Positions 22,561-33,050 of a stretch of DNA of 64,000 bases are shown one piece after another. The notes below the pieces were generated by a model. It made no database searches. It saw nothing but the letters and a program-made list of their open reading frames with translations, and was not told the DNA's origin. Location: positions 3,276,501 to 3,340,500 of the forward strand of contig JAPNXP010000001.1 in the NCBI GenBank assembly GCA_028753945.1. Reading direction: 5' to 3'. A program made the translations under genes and the position numbers. How positions within the stretch are numbered: the stretch's first letter is position 1; every line of letters starts with the position of its first letter. Origin of the DNA: Hexactinellida sp. DTS-2022 (taxonomy: Eukaryota; Porifera; Hexactinellida).

Positions 22561-22799
22561 TTATTCCTTATAATATACTCTGCTTTCAAGTATATCTCTG
22601 ATGAGTCTGCCAAAAACGACAAAAATTATAATCCTCACATTAATTCCAGCGAGATATAGAAATGATTGATTCCAGTCGGAGTACTGAATGTGAACTTGCC
22701 CGTTTTAATATCCAAAAAGACCAAGCTAGGCAGAAGATAATCTTCGATTCAAAGGTTCAACGTAACAGGTTCAAATCAAATTAGTGATTGATTGTATAC

Positions 22800-23268
22800 A
22801 CAAGTGATTCTAAAAGTGGGCTGTAAAGCACGACACAGCGTCTATTGACCTACAAGCGGCCGGTAAAATCGACTCTGCAGCCGCTCAATATGACTTATGT
22901 GTTGAAAGAGTGTCGTATTCAACAGCCGGCGTATTGCATTTTTCTGAAATTTATCGGTCGATAAGACTGGGCGAGTCCGTCCGACAGGGGACATACATTT
23001 ATTGGGATCAATAAACAATGAATATAACTGACAAGAACCATTACATTACTATGAGAACCACGATATTTCAAATAATATTATTGGTCAGATATTGTCAAAA
23101 AAGGAAATTACTAATGATAATAATTATGAAAATAGATCACATATTGAGAAGTCTGATCAAATACTTATCCGCAACATTTCCAAGGACAAGAAATTAGCAG
23201 GAGCAGCCGAAATATTTTGGACCTTATGAGGTTGAAAATGTAGCTGAAGGTCACGTTGTTCTTTCAAA
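22800..23268. other. No gene seen
   Basis: Mixed composition without a supported frame or TIR. Confidence 0.45.
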
Positions 23269-23450
23269 CAGGGTTTCATCTAGGCGTACGCGACGCGCCT
23301 TCAGGCGCGTAATTTTGGAAGGAAATTTTTCTAGGCGCGCGAAATTCGAGAGATGCTCCCATAGACGTAATACAAATCGAGTATTTTAAGAGCGTGTGAG
23401 CGGGTTCAAACTTAATCTAGGGGCGCAGAAAATTTTGCCTGGATAAAGCA
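23269..23450. mobile_element. GCGCG-rich MITE (CAGGGTTTCATC end), copy 1
   Basis: Left end CAGGGTTTCATCTAGGCG, inner 'ggcgcg' words, right side 'gcctggataaagc', which lacks the last bases of the end. Same family as 30264, 32703 and 34362. Confidence 0.72.
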
Positions 23451-23793
23451 GAAAGCAGAATTATTTTTTTCCACCTCACAAAAAGTATCTACAACGTATC
23501 TCGAAGGTACAAGTAATTCATATTTTATTATCTAAGTTTTTTGTTCATTGACTTCTCACTAAATTATATACGAGCAAGGCAAACGAGTATAATTTACTAG
23601 AACTATCAAGTTCGAAAATCATGGCAAACTACATTTCGAACAGTAATAATATTGAGTATAAGATCATTTATTAATTTTACAGAAAAACGATGCCTCAATA
23701 ACTTAACGAAGCAAAAGCACAGACATCATTTCGAAAAAGTCTCCGAAAAATGCGTAAGGTTATATTACTGATATCTCTATTTGAAATAAAATA

Positions 23794-23868
23794 CAGTGGA
23801 ACTCGCTGTACACTCTCGAATAATACGTAGTACTTTTGTGATAACCGATTTTTTTATCCTATCTGATG
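23794..23868. repeat. Truncated arm of the 16268-type pogo MITE
   Basis: CAGTGGAACTCGCTGTACAC...ataaccgatttttttatcct matches the reverse complement of the right arm of 16268-16694. One end only, with TA before it. Confidence 0.65.
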
Positions 23869-24574
23869 CATATTTTATACAAGTCATAATTTAATCTAGT
23901 TGACTCAAACATCTGCCTCCATTCAGAACTCGCATTTGTGGGATGAAGAGTATTACTACGATGGAACAGAATGTAAGTGTATTGTTAGTAGTATTATTAT
24001 TTTTTAAAGTACGTAATAGTAGTAATTTAATTTATTCTGCACAATTCAATTTCTCTGACATTACAGAGTGCATACATAAAATCAGGGGCGGCGCAGGGTG
24101 GGACCAGTGGCGCCCCCCCTTGTATCAACTTGATTAAATATTATTCAATTCGACAGGTGAAGACTGTAGCAGTAATTTGGAAGCAATGGTCGAGGTTATT
24201 GAATCACCACTAAATTCACCTGCTTCAGAAGTAGAATCAGAAATTCTAAATAATTTGAAGCCTGAACTTATCGAGAGCACTGGAGGAGAATTCCTACGTT
24301 TCAGAGTTACACTTGACCAAAAATCCCATTACACTCGGTTTAACGATATTATTACACTGCATCCAAGTACTTCAGTACACTATTCTGTTAAAGAAAAAGT
24401 CGCTCATTTAGTTTCAGAATGGTACAAGGAGTATCTCGAAACCCAGTTTATATAAAAAGGTAAGGCACACATACGCGATTACCCGTTAGTAGTATTGTTC
24501 CCAGTTGCCTTAGAGTATATTTCCTATTCAGAAATAATTACAGTAAATCTGATGAATTAAAAAATAGTAACCAA

Positions 24575-25116
24575 CAGTGGCGTAACCAGGATTTTCTATG
24601 GTGCGGGCCTAGGTTGGGCAAGTAAATTTATACTAAAGGCATAAGTAATGATAGCACACATTTACTATATAATCAATTTGTCCTGTTTTTTTGACAATTA
24701 ATATTGATCGAATAGGGGGTTAGGTATAAATATAGCTGATTCAGTTGAAGAGACTATTATGGGAATTACCAGGGGCGTCCTGGCCAGGGGGGGCCCATCG
24801 GGGAAATTTCTATGCTTTTGTACAGATATAATAGCCTTATAAGGCCCCCCAAGGGGGCCTTATAAAACTAGGAGCCCAAATTAGTAACCTCGCAAGGGGG
24901 GCCCACCGGGGATTCCCCGCTGTCTTGTATGGCCAGAACGCCCCTGGGAATTACTTATACATAGATAACAAATGATAAGTACCTAATTAGTTCAACAATT
25001 AAAAGAATAGAATGATGTTTTAAAAAGCATCAATAACAACATATTAATTATTGGTAATTTTCAGGTCCCTCAGGGCGGGCCTAGGCCCCTCAGGCCCGCC
25101 CCTGGATACGCCACTG
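24575..25116. mobile_element. hAT-type MITE (CAGTGGCGTAACC ends)
   Basis: Ends CAGTGGCGTAACCAGG / CCTGGATACGCCACTG with exact 8-bp duplication GTAACCAA (24567-24574, 25117-25124). Holds another MITE at 24770-24946. Confidence 0.94.
24770..24946. mobile_element. GC-rich hAT-type MITE nested in 24575-25116
   Basis: Ends CAGGGGCGTCCTGGCC / GGCCAGAACGCCCCTG, exact 8-bp duplication GGAATTAC (24762-24769, 24947-24954). The interior is nearly symmetrical with runs of G and C. Confidence 0.94.
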
Positions 25117-25239
25117 GTAACCAAGAACCAGCTCCAAATCCAAATGTATTTCAAGAATGTAGTGATTGCTTTAATTCCGAAATGGTAAACTTATGTCCCA
25201 TCTAACAAGGTGAATATAACAACATTTTACACCAAATAC

Positions 25240-25804
25240 TAGGGCATTAGTCGATCGTCAAAAAAGTGATCGCGATCTCGATCTCGATCATCACTTCAAT
25301 AAGTATCGCCGATCCCGAATCCCTATCTCATTTTTATAAATGATCGCCGATCCGATCCCGATCATTTTTGCGATCATTTATTTGGGACTGAGTACATTAT
25401 GATATAGTGTATTGATCATATTTGTGCGATAAATGATTTAGATATTGATTATTCTAACCATACTTGTGAAGCATAAAACCATCGATCAGAATTGATACTC
25501 TGCAAATATGAAGATACCTTCATCATACCCAAAAATTATATTACTAAAAATTCACCCATGAAAGATCGAAAAAATAAGATCATTCTGTTTACATAATGCT
25601 CACAATTTGAGCTTTGTCTGACATTTACTTTGAGTAACCTTTCTAAATGATCGGAATGTGAGGATCGAAAATTCAGGCAAAAAAACGATCGCGATCTCCA
25701 ATTCGATCCTCCCATAAAATATGATCGCCGATCCCGCTTCGATCGTCAAAGAAGGATCGCGATCGTGATCGCGCGATCTTTGATCGTCCGATCCTAATGC
25801 CCTA
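25240..25804. mobile_element. hAT-type MITE with GATCG repeats
   Basis: Ends TAGGGCATTAG / CTAATGCCCTA, exact 8-bp duplication CCAAATAC (25232-25239, 25805-25812). Subterminal regions are packed with 'gcgatc', 'tcgatc' and 'gccgatcc' words, which are self-complementary and so read the same at both ends. Confidence 0.94.
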
Positions 25805-26525
25805 CCAAATACCTGCTCAATAGCAATATTATTTCATTGATTAGTCTATACAAAGAAACGATAGAGGAAGCAAGAAGAATTATAGATATTTCGTTGAACC
25901 CGAATGCCCAACATTTTTTTTCGCTGATACATAGTCGCAAATTTGACGAAGTCCGTGACTACATCGTCAGATTGACAGGTATTTCTGTAACATACGATGT
26001 AATATTGCCAAAATATAATTTTAATGGGTCAGAATCTACAATTATTGACTTATCCGAAAATTAGACATAAGTAATGATCACTAGTCTGTAAGACTTCAAT
26101 GCTACAGTTGTTGTGCAACTTTCACTACTGTGACTCAAATTGGAATTGTTCGATCTGTTACTTTTTCTTTGCAAGAAAGCATTAATGCGAAGATGATGCC
26201 TAAGAAATGCATCAAATGCCAGTCAACTGAATCTAACCTTGAAATATTGTCAGGAGCTTTCAATACTGAGTCCTAAGTATTTATCGTTGAACTCGGTTAT
26301 CTTCCTGATTCAAGATGTACACTTCAGAGAAAGGACATCCATGAATTAGTGTTTATCTCTGAAAACACGAAGATATAGCCTATCTTTGGGCAATGATTTT
26401 TAAATGATTGTTAATCTAAAAGGCATTTGGTTCAAGTATGATGATTTACTTTCGGCTACACTAACAGAATGTTCAAAGGACACAACTCTAGGAAGGTTGA
26501 ACTCAGTTCTTTAAGTAATAGATGT

Positions 26526-27238
26526 AAAACTTAGTCATTAGAATTCGTTTGAGTATATTTTGAGTAAACTACATTTAGCCTTATTCGAAATTAAACAAAT
26601 AAGAGTAAGAGCTTCAATATTAGTTCCAAGTGTTTAGTAGAAAACCTGAGGAGCAATATGTAATTACCAAGTTAACATAGTTGCCAAGTAATTTTGCATA
26701 ATTGTCAATACATCATTGTTTTGTTCAAATAATATTTACATTGTTGCAATGACAATGCGGAAATTTATAAGAGGGTCATTTTCTCACGGGGCTTGCTTAA
26801 AGAAATGACCCCCGTGAGAAAATGACCCCCTAAACGGTATCCATGGTCCATTGAAGATTGAAAGGGGAGTAATTTTTATCATGGGGGTCAATTTATCATA
26901 CACCAGGGCCATAATCTATTTTTGTACGCCTAGATAAAAAATCATGCCAAATTACGTTACTTTAGGCGCGCCCAGCACGCCTAAACCTTTAGAAAGTATG
27001 GGGGAAAAATCTTAACTATACTAGAGCTCAGCTCTATATAAGCATTCTCTAATAATTCAAGCGTGTTAGTATAATGCAAACTCAGACCTGAAGTTAACCT
27101 TACAACAGGAAATGAATCAAAAGAATCTCAACGCTAGTGCACGAGAAATAAATATGGAATTTAATAGTTTCATAATGTTTAACTCAATACTGTTCTATAA
27201 TACTACATTAACCGAAAATATTTCGAGCCAAAATGTAA
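26526..27238. other. No gene; two short repeat relics
   Basis: 26775-26835 holds an inverted pair of 'gggtcattttctcacggg'. 26925-27000 resembles the GCGCG-rich MITE family ('tacgcctagataaa', 'ggcgcgcccagcacgcctaaac') but lacks defined ends. Confidence 0.5.
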
Positions 27239-27245
27239 TTCCAGC

Positions 27246-29593
27246 CATAGCATTCTAATATACTAATGCAATGGCACTCATATATTTTTTTGGACCATGG
27301 ACTGGTTAAACGAGTTAGTAGATAGTATTCGATAATATACCTAATACGTTATGTATAATATAGATTGTCGTTGTTTATAGTCAGGTTACATTGTTGATGC
27401 ATATTTCTTAGGATTTTCTTATATCTTGTTCCCCTTCTGATATTAATTAAATCCCTAATAGTAGTTAGTGAAGATTTGAACTAACACTACATAGTTAATT
27501 AATTCATAAAAATAAATATACAAGACACAATGAGCTAAGTATAAATTAAACAACAATAGAGTCTGTAAAGTAATGAGATTAGGAGTTAACTAGTATTTGC
27601 AGTATAATTCGTCAGAGGAACTCTTCACTTAACAAACATCTGATAGAGCAGCGGTTCTCAAATTGGGTCCGCGGATGGAAGTAGAGGGTCGACAAGATCT
27701 CTATATTTGTATTACGGGCAATGGGAGGGGGTCCACAGAACGTTTGGTATTTGCTAAAGGGGATCCACGGTTGAAAAAGGTTGCGGTTCGCCTTTATAGT
27801 CTGTATCTAGAAGCAAATAAGAATTAATTAAAAGTTAAAACTCCTTAAACTAGATTATTTTACAAAAATTGATACAGGCTTGTAGCCATAAAGGGATAGT
27901 GAGTGGGGCTATGAAACTTGCAGGAGGGCTGAGTCTCAAAATATTCCAAATGTTAATCCAAAGTATAGATATACCATCACAAAGTTCAGAAAAATCTCAG
28001 GGGCACAAATTTCGCATGGGGCAGGCGCAATACCTAATGGAATCACAAAACTCGATCTTAATTAATTCAGAAATACACTAATAACTAACTTGAAAATATT
28101 GGCAAAGCCTTTTCAACACAATAATATTGGTTAATACGAATCCCGGTATAAGCGCGCTTCGGGGACTCCAGCGTTTTAGGGCCCCTGTTCGTAAATATCG
28201 AACATTTTAGGAACCCCGTCCCCATATCGCTAATGTTTTAAAGCCCAGGGGGCCCTAAACGCTGGGGTCCCCATTACGCGCTTACACCGGATAAGGCGAA
28301 CGAATGCATATTGATGGTCCCCTGGCTGGTATTCGTACAAACGAGATTCTACTATATATTACTTTACCCGGCCAAAAGTATTTTGGAAATCCGAAATTTT
28401 GTGCCACAAGTGGATGATGATAGGGATACATATACCTGTTCAAATATCGACATAACATGACCTGAAAACACTAGGTTTTCAAGTTTATAACGATAGTAAT
28501 CATGGTATAATATCATAACTAACTCATATGAATTTAGCGACATTTGTGTTCCTGTCAATGGGCCACTTGTGACACAAGTGGCGCAAAAACCGCGTTGCTA
28601 CACCGATGGTTCGATGGAGGCAGAGTATATCCTACAACCCACTTATTTATCGAAAGTGGAGAATACACCTTACACTGGCTTGAACAGAGATCAAATTTAC
28701 TAACAAGTAGCCACTACCATGATGCTATAGTATTCTATACGAGGACGTGTCAAGCTATATTCATCGGGATACCATAATGACCAATTTTCAGGGAGGGAAC
28801 TAAATGAGAACTTACCTTGAATTTCCTGGAAATCCTTTTCTTCTTTGTATGACTCAGGATAAGTGATAGTGCTGATAAAACTATTCATCTTCATTTGATT
28901 CGAGACTACTGTGCATGTGACAAATTGAGAATAGTAGGAGGGAAATCCCGGTAGATAAACTTGTGAAGAATATCTTTCAGCTTTAGATTCACACGTGTAA
29001 TGTTGCGCGATGTATCGCCTCCATTGGGAACCGGTGTGTCTCTTCTCTGCAAATATCCCGAATAAACCTTGTCTGAGTTGATCTGCTTTCTGGTGCATCT
29101 TGAAATGCGCGAAACGGTCATTTGATTTGTAGTTACCCTTACAATTTGGAGCCGAACAACTACGTAGTGGAATATTTCACTTAGTAGCTAGCATAACCAC
29201 AAGAAATCAATACAATTATGACAAACAGGAGTTAAATAATTCGTAAAACAGAATTTATATGGAAATTCAAACTTCGTTTTTACATTAAAATAATCGTATC
29301 GTGACCAAATAGAAACATAATGGGTGTACAGTAAATAAAATTGAACATAAAAATAACTTGTGGTTGTGTAATAAGTTCCCATTCCACTGAATTCAGGTTC
29401 AAAAATATTATTCGATTGTGTGGCCTGACATCAGTATGCTATGACATAATGATGCTAACAATATACAATAATGAGGGGATCTATAGGGGACTAAAATTTG
29501 CAAATCAAAGGCATATGAAAATGACTCGTTTAACCAGTCCATGGTCCTAAAGAAAACATGAGTGCCATTGCCTTAGTATATTAGAATGCTATG
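27246..29593. mobile_element. P-like foldback element E1 (CATAGCATTCTA ends)
   Basis: Ends CATAGCATTCTAATATACTA and the inverse at 29593, arms about 110 bp, 7-bp duplication TTCCAGC (27239-27245, 29594-29600). The arms share the words 'ggcactca' and 'ggaccatggactggtt' with E2 (29909). Inside: a decayed hAT-like piece at 27649-27800 (cagcggttctcaaattggg), a pogo-type relic near 28130-28345, a Tc1-type MITE piece at 28370-28590 and a THAP remnant at 28960-29165. Confidence 0.8.
28960..29165 (-). pseudogene. THAP-domain remnant inside E1
   Basis: Minus strand from 29165: CSAPNCKGNYKSNDRFAHFK, with the first two zinc cysteines (C-x4-C) and the same CKGNY-S-D block as the plus-strand THAP at 57385. 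Next come KADQLRQ and, in shifting frames, YTCES and LKDILHKFIYRDFPP, where C-x2-H and the C-terminal AVPTIF-like segment belong. The His is lost and at least two frame changes are present. Finding a THAP fragment inside E1 supports E1 being a P-family derivative. Confidence 0.62.
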
Positions 29594-29599
29594 TTCCAG

Positions 29600-29908
29600 C
29601 CTATAAATCCTGCGAAATGTTGACCCGATTAAGCAGGGTAATCTATTAACCAGTGGCTCTATTAAGCGAGTTTAATAGATTTGGGACGGGACGAGTGTGA
29701 GATTATTGAAATCTGCGGGTGTGAAATTTCTTTGTTTAGTCACCCTTCAGTTTCAGTGAAACTGTTAAACTTAATTCTATTGTTTCAACTTGTGAGATTT
29801 ATATTGATTTAACTTGTGAATTCCAGCTTGTACTATTTAATTCTAGTATTAGTATACAATGGATTAAATAAAATTAAATAAAAATGGAATTTGTTGACTT
29901 AACTCACA
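29600..29908. other. No gene seen
   Basis: AT-rich spacer between two related foldbacks; contains 'aacttgtgaattccagcttg', which is also found inverted near 20670. Confidence 0.45.
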
Positions 29909-30263
29909 CATAGCATTCTATACATAAGGCAATGATACGCACTCAAATTTCTGGACCATGGATGAACTAGTATAGTCAACTAAATAGATGCAATTTTAAT
30001 TATTCTTCGAAATAAGTAATCAAGGGTGCTTCTACATATGTAATTGTTTTTTATAAAGGTAGTCATGTACAAGACGCATATTTTTGAGATGCCACTTGGG
30101 CGAAATGACGTCACTGTATTGTCTAATAGTCTAAATATGACAAAATATCTTTGAACGCATGTAAAATGTTCAATTTCGCTTTTTAAAACAAATCGCTGTG
30201 ACTAACCCATCTAGGAGTCACTTTACATAAAATATCTCAGAATCAATTATGGAATGTTGACAC

Positions 30264-30422
30264 CAGGCCTTCATCTGGGTGCGCGGCGCGCACCCAGAGT
30301 ATTTTAATACTAATTTTGGTCTTTTTTTGATAAATGTCCTATTTTTGGTAAATTTGGGCGCGCGATTGTAAAATGTACATCACTTTGGGTGCGCGGATCT
30401 CTTAGGGCTAGATGAAGGCCTG
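30264..30422. mobile_element. GCGCG-rich MITE, copy 2 (best preserved)
   Basis: Ends CAGGCCTTCATCTGGGTGCG / GATGAAGGCCTG, exact 8-bp duplication GTTGACAC (30256-30263, 30423-30430). 159 bp; lies in the left arm of E2, whose right arm shows the uninterrupted site. Confidence 0.94.
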
Positions 30423-30880
30423 GTTGACACATACCTCTGTTGCTATGGAAACGTGATTTGAATGATTGAGGTCATATCTCGAGAAGAAATACAGTTACAG
30501 CTTAGTCAATAGATCCAATTGATAGCCCGTCCTCAATTTCCTATTCAAAGATAATACATTTCGATGCTCCATCTCCAACAAATTTTTCGCATAATGTGTA
30601 TAACCGTTTGAATGTATATTACAATAATCACATTCTCACAAAATTGGTTGAGATAGAGCATCGAAATGTATTATCATTGAATAGGAAGTTAAGGACGGGC
30701 TATCAATTGGACCCATTGACTAAGCTGTAACTATATTTCTACTGTAAACCTCTTCCAAACAGGTTAAAGTACGCATAATAATTTGAATGGATTAGTTAAA
30801 TTAGGAATTATGCAAGAATAAGTAGTCTTAATTAAATATTGAAACTCAAGGATGTTAATGCTACACTGAATGCTGAGTTA

Positions 30881-32020
30881 AGGGTACGCCGAAAAGGTTA
30901 ATGGTACGCCGAAGAGGTTAATGGTACGCCAAAGATGGAACACCGAAAAGGTTAATGGTACGACAAACAGGTTAATGGTACACCAAAGAGGTTAAAAATG
31001 GTACGCTAAAGAGGTTAATGGTACACCAGTGGTTCCCAACCTGGGGTGCATGAACCCCTTGGGGGTGCACGGGACACGTCTCGGGGGTGCACGGGACAAG
31101 GAGTGGAATGAATATTGTTCATTTTAAATTAAGTTTTTAATATATAGTTATAATCTACAAGTTGTATCTCTCGACTATATTGATTTATTACTATTGTGTT
31201 CTGTAAGTTACCCGACGCTTTTTCAAAGAGGGCTTGGTCCGTACTGGTCCATTTACCAAACCTACATTTGGGAATTCGCCCCCTCCCCCCCCAATATTGG
31301 TGCACCTCATAATTTTATCCTCCCTAAAATCAGCAAAATATTGTTGTAATAAATTGTTAGTAATACTCAATGATATTTGAAAATCCTCTTCACCCCAGAA
31401 AATTTTTCTCGTTCGCTGCGCTCGCTCGTCTATAAATCCATGTATAATTAGAATAACTTTGTGATATTATTACATACTGACGGTTTTCATCCCAATGAGA
31501 CCATATGATGTTTACCCCCCCATCTTGTTTTTTATAATCGATGCCCTTGTAAATAGAATCCTTCAGACCTAGGTATGTCCTGGGGGTGCACCACCAAATT
31601 TTCGGGTATCAGGGGGTTCATGAGTTAAAAAAGGTTGGGAACCACTGTGGTACACCGAAGAGTTTAATGGTACATCGAAGAGGTTAATGGTACGCCAAAC
31701 AGGTTAATGGTACGCGAAACAGGTTAATGGTACACCAAAAGGTTAATGGTACGCGAAACAGGTTAATGGTACACCGAAGAGGTTAATCGTACGCCAAAGA
31801 TGGTACAACGAAAAAGTTAATGGTACGCCAAACAGGTTAATGGTACGCCAAACAGGTTAATGGTACGCCGAAAAGGTTAATGGTACACCAAAGAGGTTAA
31901 TGGTATACCAAAGATGGTACACTGAAAAAGTTAATGGTACGCCAAAGAGGTTAATGGTACGCCGAAAAGGTTAATGGTACGCCAAACAGGTTAATGGTAC
32001 GCCAAACAGGTTAATTGTAC
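30881..32020 (+). repeat. Satellite of about 20 bp (AGGTTAATGGTACGCCAAAG)
   Basis: Tandem units of AGGTTAATGGTACGCCAAAG with variants (cgccgaa, caccgaa, cgcgaaa, cgccaaac) fill 30881-31026 and 31648-32020, split by a hAT MITE. Some units are shortened to 'gatggtacgcc'. Confined to the interior of foldback E2. Confidence 0.96.
31027..31647. mobile_element. hAT-type MITE (CAGTGGTTCCCAACC ends) in the satellite
   Basis: Ends CAGTGGTTCCCAACCTGGGG / GGTTGGGAACCACTG, exact 8-bp duplication TGGTACAC (31019-31026, 31648-31655) taken from a satellite unit. These ends are typical of Charlie-like hAT elements. No transposase inside. Confidence 0.96.
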
Positions 32021-32702
32021 GCAGAATATTTGAATCGATTCTTTAATTTGATTTTTTCCTAATTGATTTTGTCCTTTGATTTAATTCATTTTACCCTGCG
32101 TACCTTTAACCTGTTTGGAAGAGGTTTCCTTCTCGAGATATGACCTCAATCATTCAAATCACGCTTCCATAGCAACAGAGGAATGTGTCAACATTCCATA
32201 ATTGATTCTGAGATATTTTATGTAAAATGACTCCTAGATGGGTTAATCACAGCGATTTGTTTTAAAAAGCGAAATTGAACATTTTACATGCGTTCAAAGT
32301 TCTGGCATATTTTACCTATTAGATAATTCGGTGACGTCATTTCGCCCAAGTGGCACCTCAAAAATATGCGTCTTGTACATGTCTACCTTTATAAAAAACA
32401 ATTACATAATTAGAAGCACCCTTGATTAGTTATTTCGAAGAATAATTGAGTTGCATCTATTTAGTTGACTATACTAGTTAATCTCTGGTCCAGAAATTTG
32501 AGTGCGTATCATTGCCTTATGTATAGAATGCTATGACTCACCTCAGCTTGGATAAAATTGCTAGAATAATATAATTTATATAATTTATTATCTATATATA
32601 ATGAATTAATGGCATTAAACTCAAGATGGTAAAAGATAGAAACAAAGTTAAAATTTATCAATCGTTCCTTTTTCCCGTACCAACTTGATAAATGGGTCTA
32701 AC

Positions 32703-32886
32703 CAAGGCTTTCATCCAGACTAAATTTCTCGCTTGCCTAAATTTAGTTTGAGCCACTCAGATGCGCCTAAATAACTCATTTTGTATTAAGTCTATGGGAG
32801 TATCTCTCGATTTTCGCACGCCTAGAAAAATATCCTTCCAAATTTACGCGCCTCCAGGAGCGTTGCATACGGCTGGATGAAACCCT
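32703..32886. mobile_element. GCGCG-rich MITE, copy 3
   Basis: Left end CAAGGCTTTCATCCAG, right end CTGGATGAAACCCT, 8-bp duplication GGTCTAAC on both sides. Interior has 'gcgcc' words like the other copies. Confidence 0.82.
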
Positions 32887-32929
32887 GGTCTAACCTAAGC
32901 ACCTTGATGCTTTCATTTCATGTAGAAAG

Positions 32930-33050
32930 TCCAAAATTGCAGCTGTGTTGACAGGATTTCCTTTGGAGGCACTATAAATTAACCAACCAGTAGCCACCAA
33001 AAGATAGTGGCTCCAAAGGAATATGCTGTCGGCATAGCTGCAATTTTGGA
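32930..33050. mobile_element. Small palindromic MITE (TCCAAAATTGCAGCTGTG), copy 2
   Basis: Same inverted ends as 20279-20408, with 'cctttggaggcactat' and its inverse inside. Confidence 0.75.

Larger units (their letters stand above)
19515..22790 (+). pseudogene. Intron-bearing retroviral-type integrase gene, decayed (Ginger/GIN1-like)
   Basis: Exon A (about 19519-19689) encodes a zinc-binding HHCC segment (LDAHHPGINATLTNI...YTWMGMVEQVKNY) and stops at a perfect GTAAGT donor. Exon B (from about 21347 after CGTAG) continues VNSFDICKTA, so the first zinc Cys is Phe. A one-base shift near 21400 then leads into the catalytic core: GVDLVCDLHG (first D), HDQGPEF (second D). A GTTAGT donor is followed, after TTGCAAG, by KLKKLLYH...STAAYRPQ. 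A MITE then interrupts the gene; beyond it SNGLVEAHNKILKR holds the catalytic Glu. Further pieces give ALTPFRLMFGRDFNP (22.19-22.34 kb) and RFNIQKDQARQKIIFDSKV (22.69 kb). No LTR, reverse transcriptase or protease was seen, so I favour a Ginger/GIN1-type gene over a gypsy provirus. Confidence 0.68.
24159..26525 (+). pseudogene. Multi-exon TE-type gene of unknown function, decayed
   Basis: An acceptor (cgacag) at about 24157 opens an exon of roughly 100 codons (EDCSSNLEAMVEVIESPLNS...LVSEWYKEYL) ending at TATAAAAAG|GTAAGG. A second piece (about 25840-26061) gives ETIEEARRIIDISLNPN...RKFDEVRDYIV. A third (26190-26522), with two stops, gives CIKCQ, VFIVELGYLPDSRCTL, DIHELVFISE and NLKGIWFKYDD. 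The CxxC followed by 'hEL.YLPDSR' and 'h..G.WhKYDD' is the pattern of ubiquitin-hydrolase-like segments I remember in some invertebrate transposon proteins, but I cannot assign the superfamily. Three MITEs lie in its gaps. It could be a second gene of the same element as the integrase upstream. Confidence 0.42.
29909..32535. mobile_element. P-like foldback element E2 (CATAGCATTCTATACATAAGG ends)
   Basis: Left end CATAGCATTCTATACATAAG and right end inverse at 32535; arms of about 500 bp (left 29909-30490 minus a nested MITE, right 32130-32535). Flanking 'actcac' occurs on both sides (imperfect 7-bp TSD). Inside are a second, smaller palindrome at about 30510-30740, a 20-bp satellite and a hAT MITE. 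No coding sequence. Confidence 0.8.

Noticed and set aside
22600..22640. Second hammerhead core (ctgatgagtctgcc...)
   Set aside because: The downstream strand reads GACAAAA instead of GAAA and stem II does not pair.
19515..22790. Endogenous gypsy-type provirus
   Set aside because: Only integrase pieces, split by introns; no LTRs, protease or reverse transcriptase in the flanks.
30881..32020. CRISPR-like regular repeats
   Set aside because: Units are head to tail without unique spacers, in a eukaryotic genome; it is a satellite.
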